A stretch of DNA of 51,370 nt from positions 1 to 51,370 of the forward strand of contig JAEWAY010000019.1 of the NCBI GenBank assembly GCA_023391415.1, read 5' to 3'. The notes beneath the pieces were generated by a model. It made no database searches, was not told the origin of the DNA, and worked only from the letters and a program-made list of their open reading frames with translations. Source of the stretch: Bacteroidota bacterium. GTDB lineage: Bacteria > Bacteroidota > Bacteroidia > Cytophagales > Cytophagaceae. Position 1 is the first letter of the stretch; each line of letters opens with the position of its first letter. The position numbers were made by a program, and so were the translations under genes. This document shows, in pieces, positions 44,640-51,370 of the stretch.

Positions 44640-46241
44640 TTATCGGACCAGAGTAACATATACGGGAGAGGCTCCATCTTGTAGCAGTATGTAGTAACCG
44701 GCGTCGAGCAGGGCGCCGTATTGGTCTGTGCCGTCCCACGAGATAGGCGCTTCCATTGTTTTGACGAGTTTTCGTCTCAAGTCGTATATTCTGACTGTAC
44801 CCGGATTTTCAATAAAATAGGTATCGGCTATGCCATCGCCATTGGGGGTTATGACGGGATCGCATTTTTCTATCCGGTTGAGGGTAAAATGATCTGTCGC
44901 GGTGCAGCCATGATCATCGGTCAGGGTAATCTGATACTGACCGGCGGGTATGTTTTCGATGATATGCTCATCGGAAGTCTTATTGTACGCTTCGTTGCTG
45001 ATATGGTAGCTGTATGGCTCTGTACCGCCTGCTATACGGGCGTTGGATACATCGACGCTGTATCCTTCGGCGCAGCTTTTGGACAGGATATTGACAAAGG
45101 GAATTGCAAATTCTATACAGGGAATTACTTTCAGATTAAATATAGCGGTCAGCCGGAGACCGGCCACATCGGTATTATATATCCTGAGCGTATAATCGCC
45201 ATTGTCTTCCGGAGTGAGCGGCTTGAATGTATATGAAGCGGAAGACGAACTGTCCATAATTTTTCCGTTTTTCAGCCATACATATATATTGCCCTCCTCA
45301 GGATCGCTGGCGGGATAAGTTAGCGTGAAGTCATGACTGGCTCTGGCTGTTTTGTTTCCGAAAGAAAGTGGCCTCTGTGGTGAATAAGAAAACTCCGCCG
45401 GCGGGGCGCTTAGCCGCGATACCGGTACGATATCTTCGAAAGTCAGATGACAATCCGCTATGGCCAGAGAAGCCAGATCCGGCTTATTGGCCAAATAAGG
45501 AAGCTTATCTATAGGGTTGCTGTATATCACACATTTGGTAAGTGTGGTGATCGAATCAAGCCCGCTGAATGATCTGATCGAGTTGTCCCAGGCATAGAGA
45601 ATGGATAGTTTTTTTAGCTTGTCCAGACCCGCTATGGTATCGATATTCATTTTGTGCACATGCAGATCGGTCAGATTGGTCGCGGCCGAATAATCAATAG
45701 GGCGCGCTATGGGATTGTTGCCTATAACCAGTATTTTGAGGTTGGGAAATCTGGCCAGATCCGGAATCGACGTAATTTTGTTGTTGCTGCAATATAGATT
45801 ATGAAGCTTCTCGGAAAAAACGGGCAGTTCCGGAAGATTCACAAGTTGATTATTAATTACTTGAAAATCTTGCAACTGAGCGAGTGATGCCAGTGATGGC
45901 AGATGTGCAAGCTGATTATCATTAAGGTAGAGATTCATCAGTCCGGAAATAGATGAAATATCGGGTAAAGTGGTAAGCTGATTAGCTGATAAGTCCAGCG
46001 TCTTGATACTGACAAAATATTCAATACCGCTCGCGTCGGAAATATTGGATTGCCGCAGCGTCAGTGGGCCCGGAAAGGCTTCCGCCGCGGCTACGGAAAG
46101 CAGGCCGTCTTTCATTACCTCCGGGTAATCTTTTATAAGCTTATTTCTCAGATTGGTATCGGGAAGCTCAACTGCTTGTCCAAGCGCCGTACTACCTGTA
46201 AGAAATACTATCAATACCCAAACCATTTGCCAGTCCTTCAT
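44640..46241 (-). CDS. Secreted leucine-rich-repeat protein with T9SS type B sorting domain
   Basis: A 533-residue surface or secreted protein. After a signal peptide (about 1-22) come about ten leucine-rich repeats of SDS22/internalin style (about 60-280: LDLSANQLTTLPDISS, LYLNDNQLAHLPSL), an Ig-like domain (about 285-375) and an SprB-like repeat with GGTEPYSYHISN and IPAGQYQITLTDDHGC. The last 75 residues are a gliding-motility-type (CHU_C, T9SS type B) sorting domain: PVITPNGDGIADTYFI, VRIYDLRRKLV, WDGTDQYGALLDAGYYILL. It starts one base after the anti-sigma stop, so it is the third gene of the sigma operon and probably both target and reporter of that circuit. Confidence 0.9.
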   Translation of the reverse strand: MKDWQMVWVLIVFLTGSTALGQAVELPDTNLRNKLIKDYPEVMKDGLLSVAAAEAFPGPLTLRQSNISDASGIEYFVSIKTLDLSANQLTTLPDISSISGLMNLYLNDNQLAHLPSLASLAQLQDFQVINNQLVNLPELPVFSEKLHNLYCSNNKITSIPDLARFPNLKILVIGNNPIARPIDYSAATNLTDLHVHKMNIDTIAGLDKLKKLSILYAWDNSIRSFSGLDSITTLTKCVIYSNPIDKLPYLANKPDLASLAIADCHLTFEDIVPVSRLSAPPAEFSYSPQRPLSFGNKTARASHDFTLTYPASDPEEGNIYVWLKNGKIMDSSSSASYTFKPLTPEDNGDYTLRIYNTDVAGLRLTAIFNLKVIPCIEFAIPFVNILSKSCAEGYSVDVSNARIAGGTEPYSYHISNEAYNKTSDEHIIENIPAGQYQITLTDDHGCTATDHFTLNRIEKCDPVITPNGDGIADTYFIENPGTVRIYDLRRKLVKTMEAPISWDGTDQYGALLDAGYYILLQDGASPVYVTLVR

Positions 46242-46242
46242 G

Positions 46243-47388
46243 CTATCTTACTATAGTTAACTCTACTTTTTCTGTTCGACCGTCCTTATATTGAATAATC
46301 ACCAGAAAGGTTCCGATTCCTGACAAGGTCCCATACGCGTCATGACCAGCCCAGTACTCATCGCCCTGGCCGAAGTCGCTTTTATATACTTCTTTACCAC
46401 CTGAAGTAAATATACTAAAAGTTCCGGCATCTCCTTTTTCATAGGCGATTTCCCAGCGTTCTCCATAGTCCGGATTAAAACTGTAAGACGGCTTGTTTAA
46501 CGGACACCATTTTTCTTCTATAATGACTTCTTCAGTAAAATGGCACTCATCTCCATAAGAAATGGAAACGGAGTGTATCCCGGCCGGCAGTTCATTGAAT
46601 ATGCCATTGACAGGGCTGCCGCCATAATGGTCTATGCTGAGGGCCGGGCGGGCGTTATTGGTTAGTATGACGGATATCGTCCCGGTTGATCTGTCCCGGC
46701 AGGAAGGCGCGCTCTTGATTTGGTAGGCTTTTTCGCAGCCGGTGGCTTTGACGGCGGACAAGGAAATTTCAGTGGGTATCGCCGGTGGTTCGGCAGGAGC
46801 ACTGAGTGGAATACCGTGTTTTTCCGCCGGAGTCGTATCGGAGTCCGTAGTCGTATCGGATCGCGGGGGACTGCTGAATATGTCAGCTTCATCGCTGGGG
46901 TTAGGAGCAGACGCGTCGGATCGCTTATTGTTCGGTAGCTGATTCGCTTTTTGAAGACCGGGTGCTATTGGCGCTACTACCGGAGCGTGTTCGTGTTTGG
47001 GAGTGGTATCTCCGACCGAGGAAAAGGGTTCAGCTACAGAGTTTGTTTGAGCTACCTCTTTGATTGATGGAGGCGCTTCCGTATCGCTTTGAAAATAATC
47101 AATGGACAGAACACCAAGACCGAGCGCGACCAGTATCAAAATTGATGTTTTGATATGAGTTGGGCGCTGCTTGTACCTGATCTTCTTTATGTCTTTTCCG
47201 ACTTCTTCCCGAAGAGCGGCCAGACTGGCGTAGTGAACGGCTTCGTTTACCCGCTCGGCTTCCTTTACTTTGTCAGCCAGATTTCCGTCAATAGCCATCC
47301 GGTTTTCGAAGTCAACGCGTTCTCTCTCCGGCATTTCTCCGCTCAGATATCTGTCAATAGACTCTATATGTATATTCTCGGTACTCAA
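46243..47388 (-). CDS. Membrane-spanning anti-sigma factor with SprB/T9SS-CTD-like extracytoplasmic part
   Basis: A 381-residue protein. The cytoplasmic N-terminal part (1-80) has the ECF anti-sigma pattern of Bacteroidota: IDRYLSGEMPERERVDFENRM and a helical AERVNEAVHYASLAALREEV. One membrane helix lies at about 81-98 (TSILILVALGLGVLSI). Residues 100-210 are a Pro/Ser/Thr/Asp-rich linker. Residues 215-295 resemble an SprB-type repeat (STGTISVILTN, LPAGIHSVSISYGDEC). Residues 300-381 resemble a type B sorting domain without the usual TPNGDG core (FNPDYGERWEIAY, TFSIFTSGGKEVYKSDFG, GIGTFLVIIQYKDG). The start is TTG, overlapping the sigma stop in TTGA. Confidence 0.8.
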   Translation of the reverse strand: MSTENIHIESIDRYLSGEMPERERVDFENRMAIDGNLADKVKEAERVNEAVHYASLAALREEVGKDIKKIRYKQRPTHIKTSILILVALGLGVLSIDYFQSDTEAPPSIKEVAQTNSVAEPFSSVGDTTPKHEHAPVVAPIAPGLQKANQLPNNKRSDASAPNPSDEADIFSSPPRSDTTTDSDTTPAEKHGIPLSAPAEPPAIPTEISLSAVKATGCEKAYQIKSAPSCRDRSTGTISVILTNNARPALSIDHYGGSPVNGIFNELPAGIHSVSISYGDECHFTEEVIIEEKWCPLNKPSYSFNPDYGERWEIAYEKGDAGTFSIFTSGGKEVYKSDFGQGDEYWAGHDAYGTLSGIGTFLVIIQYKDGRTEKVELTIVR

Positions 47389-47957
47389 TTTCTTAGAATA
47401 TTAAAAGCTTCCTTATTTTCCAATATAATCTTGGAAAAATATTTTTTGCATCGGTAATGTTGATTTTTGGTGACGTTTTCGTCTTTAAATCCCATAAGTC
47501 CGGAAATCTCCTTCATGCTTTTCTTGTCAAAGATGACATAGGACAAAATCTTCCTGCAATTTTCTTCCAGCTTGTTAAATAAGGCATGGAAGGCGCGCAT
47601 CCGTTCTTCCTGAATCATGTCCAGCAGATAGTCCGAGTCGTCGCTGATGTCAAAACCTTTCAAATCGTCTCTGATTACTCTGGCTTTCTTCCGGGCCAGA
47701 TCAATCCATGAGTTTTTCGCTACCCGAAACAAAAAACCGTCCAGGTCATATTCTTCTTTGTACTTGCCTGTTTTTACATAATGAAACAGGACTACAACGG
47801 CATCCTGGAAAACATCATCCGCGTCATCCATTGTGCCCGAATTTGTTAAAATGAATTTTCTTATTTTTCTTAGGGGATCTTTATAGAGGTATCTGAGCGC
47901 TTCGTGATTGTTTCCATCGCGTATGCTTTTGATAATGATGTTGGCCATATCTTTCAT
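47385..47957 (-). CDS. ECF-type RNA polymerase sigma factor
   Basis: A 190-residue sigma-70 family factor of the extracytoplasmic-function type. Region 2 is seen in DDADDVFQDAVVVLFHYVKTG and LDGFLFRVAKNSWIDLARKK. Region 4 is seen in RKILSYVIFDKKSMKEISGLMGF with a helix-turn-helix to about 175. Region 3 is missing, as usual for ECF factors. It overlaps its presumed anti-sigma gene by 4 nt, is the first gene of the operon and diverges from a PorP/SprF-like gene with about 115 bases between the likely starts. Confidence 0.93.
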   Translation of the reverse strand: MKDMANIIIKSIRDGNNHEALRYLYKDPLRKIRKFILTNSGTMDDADDVFQDAVVVLFHYVKTGKYKEEYDLDGFLFRVAKNSWIDLARKKARVIRDDLKGFDISDDSDYLLDMIQEERMRAFHALFNKLEENCRKILSYVIFDKKSMKEISGLMGFKDENVTKNQHYRCKKYFSKIILENKEAFNILRN

Positions 47958-48072
47958 CTTTTAAGCTACGTATTCGCCTGAAAAAGGTCACCAGGTGAAA
48001 GTTTTTATTCATGGCTTTATGATGATTACATTAAAAATCCGCTTTTTTGTCAACGATTTACAACAGGCATGT

Positions 48073-48972
48073 ATGAGTTTCGGAAACACTAAGTCTGGAT
48101 TGGCCGCTATCGGGAGTTTGGTTTTGTTTCTCGCTTACCCGCCGCGGAGCGCGGCGCAAATCAATTCGACCGTTTATGAAGATTTTACTCAGACTATACT
48201 TTGTCCGTATCTGATTAATCCATCGTCAACCGATAGTTCATACCGGTTTAAAGCCCGGTTTAATAACATAAATGAGCTGGGATTGGTCAGAAATGTCAGC
48301 CGGTTTTATCTCGACGCGGATAAACGTCTGGGCGGTAGAGAGGAGCAGGAAGGTTATCACTTCGCGGGCATACAGGTGACCAGCGCGAAAATCGGAGATT
48401 ATATCAGTAGAAGTCGCCTTCAGTTGCGCTACTCATGGATGGGGCGAATAAGCCGGCGAGCGTCTGTATCGTCAGGTATATCGCTGGGTTTTATAAATTA
48501 CGCGTTTCTTACTACTCAGGGAGGGACCGGAGGGTCGGATTTTGGCCCCGATGGATCCATCGGGGTTCATTATCTGAGACGTAGTTTTTCGGTTGGTCTG
48601 GCCGTTCAGCAGATTTTCCGCCCTGTATTGATTCCTGTCCATCAGTCATTCAGGCTAAACAGATTATACAATCTGGATATTTCCAAAAAAGTCGATCTTA
48701 GTCCTCATGTAGATCTGGTTTCTCAACTGGTGTTGCAGGCCGCGGATATGGACGCGTATTCATATGGAATAAACGTGCTTGCCAGTTTTTTTGATGTGGG
48801 CCTGATTGGTGTAAGCAATTACCATATCAGAAAAACATCGTTTAGCCTTGGCGCCCGCGATATCGTTCTTTTTAATTCCACTCTGCTTTTAATGGTCAGT
48901 TACAGCATATACCATCATGAGATAACAGTCTCGGATAATCATATTGAGGTATATCTGGCCATTCAGAAATAA
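48073..48972 (+). CDS. PorP/SprF-family type IX secretion outer-membrane protein
   Basis: A 299-residue protein with a signal peptide (MSFGNTKSGLAAIGSLVLFL, cleaved near SAAQ) and then a beta-rich, outer-membrane-barrel-like sequence. The family pattern is visible in FTQTILCPYLINPSSTDSSY, ISSGISLGFINY-like strands and the GSIGVHYLRRSFSVGLAVQQIF block, as in PorP/SprF proteins that assist T9SS export and anchoring of type B cargo such as SprB. The open frame continues upstream to a GTG at 47995, but only the ATG used here starts directly before the signal peptide. It diverges from the sigma operon encoding a type B cargo. Confidence 0.85.
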   Translation: MSFGNTKSGLAAIGSLVLFLAYPPRSAAQINSTVYEDFTQTILCPYLINPSSTDSSYRFKARFNNINELGLVRNVSRFYLDADKRLGGREEQEGYHFAGIQVTSAKIGDYISRSRLQLRYSWMGRISRRASVSSGISLGFINYAFLTTQGGTGGSDFGPDGSIGVHYLRRSFSVGLAVQQIFRPVLIPVHQSFRLNRLYNLDISKKVDLSPHVDLVSQLVLQAADMDAYSYGINVLASFFDVGLIGVSNYHIRKTSFSLGARDIVLFNSTLLLMVSYSIYHHEITVSDNHIEVYLAIQK

Positions 48973-49182
48973 TTTTTCTTCTGACAAAATATTTTTTTCA
49001 CTGATGACCTTTTCAGTGACGCTGCGTAGCCTGTTGTCTTTTTAACAGGCGTATGCCTGGTTGAAATATGATTTTAATCTATGTAAGATATTTGCTCGTG
49101 TATCATTTTTATAATCAGTTGTCTAAACTCTTTCCAAGACTGATTTTTGGTGGTGACCGCGGGTGTTAAAAACACAATTTTT

Positions 49183-51370
49183 ATGCGACAGACAAACAAC
49201 GTATTCAGGCGAGGTCAACAGGTGATCTTTCGGCTTATCCTGTTTTTATTAACCAACTCAGTATTGGCGCAAACCAATCAGCAAGGGGCGAATGGAGTGA
49301 CTACTTATGTCAATCCGGTGCTTGCCGGCAGTCATCCCGACCAAACATTGCTCAGGGTTGGTAACGACTATTATACGGCGGGGTCGAGCTTTCACTGGGC
49401 GCCCAATTTTACCATTTTTCACTCCACCGATTTGGTGCATTGGGAAGCGGTTTCCAATGTCGTATCACCGACATGGAGCGGCCTTGTTGGGGAAGATGGA
49501 CCCAAAGATGGCACCTGGCAAGGCGCTCTGGCTTATTTTGACAATAAATTCTGGGCATATTTTTTCATTCATGGTAAGGGGCAGTATTTCTGTACCGCTA
49601 CCAATATGCGCGGGCCATGGAGCGCGCCGACTCTTGTTCGGGGTTCTATAGGTTATGACAACGCGGTATTTGTGGATGATGATGGCAGAGCTTATTTGCT
49701 CATGAAAAACGGACCGACCCTGAATAGAATTCAGGAGATTGGCAAGGATGGTCAGTTGACTGGTGCTGTGATGAACATGGACTGGGTCAATCAGGGGCAG
49801 CGCTTCAGTTGGGCGGAAGGTCCGAAAATGTGTAAGAGAAACGGCCGCTATTATTACTTTGTGGCAGGAAATGTATACGGAGGGCAATATGTACTGAGCA
49901 GTCCTCGTCTGACGGCCGATGAGTCAAGCTGGACAGTACATGGTAATTTTTTCAGAGGTACTACATCCGGCGATTTCGCAGGTCCCAACCATATTACCAA
50001 TCCTGTACAGATACCGGACGGCACCTGGTGGTGTCTGGCACACTCTTACAGAAGAAATAACTGGGACGGGCAGGGCAGACAAAGTATGTTATTTCAGGTT
50101 CATTGGGATGCCAACGGTGTGCCGTATTCAAATAATCCGAACGGTAGTCCTCTGGTTGCGCCGAATCTGCCAAGTGGCGGCAAAAATTACAAACATACCA
50201 AATCGGATTTCTTTACCTCTACGACACGCAATCCTCACTGGCATTTTTTCAATACATCCAATGTGCAAAAGGCTTCTCTGACAGCTCGGCCGGGCTTTTT
50301 GAGGCTGACACCCGGCAATGCCACTACGCACATTATGCAAAGAGACCATAGTACCTATTATTCTTTGGTAACCAAGGTGGAAATCAATGCCACTTCCAAC
50401 GGACAGCAGGCGGGATTGAGAATTATGAACGGAGAGGATAACCTGTTCATTAACTTGTACAGCGGGTACAATAACGGAAAAAAACTGGGAATCGCTTTCA
50501 ACGGGAGAGTGGTTACGGAAATCAATAATACGATTGGTAATACAGTCTGGCTGAAAATGGAACGCAGTGTACACAGTATTACCGGATATTACAGCGCAGA
50601 TGGCCTGAGCTGGACACGATTGGGAAATGCTGTTGATATATCTGACCTTGATAAGGCTCAGCCAAATGACAATGCCTGGGTAGGAAATTCAGTGGCATTG
50701 TATGCAACCAATCAAATCGCTGATTTTGATCAGTTTTCCTATCAGCATGGATTCGATCCGGTCAAAGTTGCCGGTTATCACAACTACTTTGGTACTTCTG
50801 TGGCCAACTCTGCTGCGGCTGGTCGGGTGGTGGCTTATGGCGCCAGCGGAGACTGGTGTATGCTGCCAGGAGTTACTATGGAGTCTGATGGCGTGCCTGC
50901 CAATAGTATAGAAGTGAACGCTGCTTCGGCCAGCTCCAATGGCAGTCTTGAAATCTGGATTGATAACATAGGTGGTCCGGGAACCAAAATCGCGACAATT
51001 CCTATCTCTTCTTCAGGTGGTGCTGATGTGTGGAAAAATTACATGGCAGGTGTTTCTGTTTCCGGCCAGCATGATTTGTATTTTAAATTTATTGGTCCTG
51101 CTAATTCATTCCGGTTAAATACAGTAAAGTTTGTTTCCAATGGTAGTCCGGTAGTACAATTTACATCGCCTGTCAATGATGCCGCGTTCGTATCACCGGG
51201 TCCTGTCAGGCTTGAAGTGACAGCGACCGATGCGAATGGCAACATATCGAATGTACGTTTTTACAATGGCACTACGCTTCTGAATACCGACAATACAGCA
51301 CCTTATAGCTATGACTGGACAAATGTTGCCCCTGGTACCTATGAGCTAAGAGCTGTTGCCACTGACAACG
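49183..51370 (+). CDS. Modular secreted GH43 glycosidase with CBM6 and Ig-like domains (3' end outside window)
   Basis: The frame stays open to the window edge, giving at least 729 residues. A signal peptide (about 1-30, ending VLAQ) is followed by a GH43 five-bladed propeller (about 42-330). Likely catalytic residues are D53 in AGSHPDQTLL, D159 in GYDNAVFVDDDG and E212 in SWAEGPKM. Residues about 335-525 form a GH43 C-terminal beta-sandwich. Residues 530-650 are a CBM6-like domain (YHNYFGTSVANSAAAGRVV, LEIWIDNIGGPGT, YFKFIG). A bacterial Ig-like domain begins near 655 (VQFTSPVNDAAF, VRFYNGTTLL). The enzyme should act on arabino- or xylo-oligosaccharides. A T9SS sorting domain is expected beyond the end. 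Confidence 0.9.
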   Translation, partial: MRQTNNVFRRGQQVIFRLILFLLTNSVLAQTNQQGANGVTTYVNPVLAGSHPDQTLLRVGNDYYTAGSSFHWAPNFTIFHSTDLVHWEAVSNVVSPTWSGLVGEDGPKDGTWQGALAYFDNKFWAYFFIHGKGQYFCTATNMRGPWSAPTLVRGSIGYDNAVFVDDDGRAYLLMKNGPTLNRIQEIGKDGQLTGAVMNMDWVNQGQRFSWAEGPKMCKRNGRYYYFVAGNVYGGQYVLSSPRLTADESSWTVHGNFFRGTTSGDFAGPNHITNPVQIPDGTWWCLAHSYRRNNWDGQGRQSMLFQVHWDANGVPYSNNPNGSPLVAPNLPSGGKNYKHTKSDFFTSTTRNPHWHFFNTSNVQKASLTARPGFLRLTPGNATTHIMQRDHSTYYSLVTKVEINATSNGQQAGLRIMNGEDNLFINLYSGYNNGKKLGIAFNGRVVTEINNTIGNTVWLKMERSVHSITGYYSADGLSWTRLGNAVDISDLDKAQPNDNAWVGNSVALYATNQIADFDQFSYQHGFDPVKVAGYHNYFGTSVANSAAAGRVVAYGASGDWCMLPGVTMESDGVPANSIEVNAASASSNGSLEIWIDNIGGPGTKIATIPISSSGGADVWKNYMAGVSVSGQHDLYFKFIGPANSFRLNTVKFVSNGSPVVQFTSPVNDAAFVSPGPVRLEVTATDANGNISNVRFYNGTTLLNTDNTAPYSYDWTNVAPGTYELRAVATDN

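Noticed and set aside
49029..49050. Hairpin GCCTGTT/AACAGGC as the SprF-like gene terminator
   Set aside because: The T-run lies in the loop and no T-tract follows, so termination is doubtful.
49183..51370. Horizontal acquisition of the C-terminal half of the GH43 gene
   Set aside because: By hand count the CBM6/Ig half uses GCG for Ala less often than the catalytic half (6 of 36 against 9 of 21), but the sample is small and other genes here are also mixed.
1..51370. tRNA, rRNA, CRISPR arrays, insertion sequences, prophage
   Set aside because: No T-arm-like GGTTCRANNCC in a plausible cloverleaf, no regular direct repeats with spacers, and no transposase, integrase or phage structural gene was recognised by eye.

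Overview
The window is a chromosomal stretch of a Bacteroidota bacterium, most likely of the order Cytophagales. This rests on several independent signs: secreted proteins with type IX secretion (T9SS) C-terminal sorting domains of type A (metallophosphoesterase) and type B (LRR protein), a PorP/SprF-like outer-membrane protein, an IPExxxVDY-family gene beside pyk, -7 elements of the Bacteroidota form TAnnTTTG, and few Shine-Dalgarno sequences. No rRNA, tRNA, CRISPR array, insertion sequence or prophage was recognised. Base composition is mixed (roughly mid-40s % GC) with an AT-rich, gene-poor pocket at 43297-44151.

Layout. 1-3049: a start-less DUF1990-like fragment and a large secreted LamG/metallophosphoesterase. 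3050-13184: leuS, a NarL-type two-component system followed by a small secreted KGPEYKNR-repeat protein, an acyl/acetoacetyl-CoA synthetase-like ligase, a YqaE/Pmp3 membrane peptide, YceI and a small secreted protein. 13185-21233: a C-terminal processing protease, a stand-alone receiver, two overlapping secreted MORN-repeat proteins, a two-TM cysteine protein and nadE. 21396-26802: the conserved Bacteroidota cluster acpP-fabF-rnc, diverging from IPExxxVDY-pyk, then an M42 peptidase. 26929-33458: TauE-type permease, fatty-acid-hydroxylase-like enzyme, DUF6134-like protein, a PglE/PglC-like sugar aminotransferase and phosphoglycosyl transferase pair, ispE and small genes. 33543-42518: a FecR-like/TPR plus CHASE2 membrane pair, an aromatic amino acid hydroxylase with an unusual metal site, a thioesterase, a methyltransferase, trpS, a DUF1573 protein, an erythromycin-esterase-like protein and DUF4269. 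42571-44445: DUF1275 protein, the AT-rich gap and thioredoxin. 44640-48972: an ECF sigma / anti-sigma / LRR operon facing a PorP/SprF gene. 49183-end: a modular GH43 enzyme that runs off the window.

The most interesting unit is 44640-48972. An ECF sigma factor overlaps by 4 nt a membrane-spanning anti-sigma factor, whose outer part looks like an SprB-type repeat plus a degenerate T9SS type B sorting domain. One nucleotide further on begins a T9SS type B leucine-rich-repeat protein, and a PorP/SprF-like outer-membrane gene diverges from the sigma gene. PorP/SprF proteins are the known partners of type B cargo. The cluster therefore reads as a self-contained circuit in which an anti-sigma factor carrying a cargo mimic could sense T9SS traffic; that sensing role is inference. 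Second to this are the Glu-to-Gln change in the iron site of the aromatic amino acid hydroxylase and a CHASE2 sensor with no output domain paired with a FecR-like protein.
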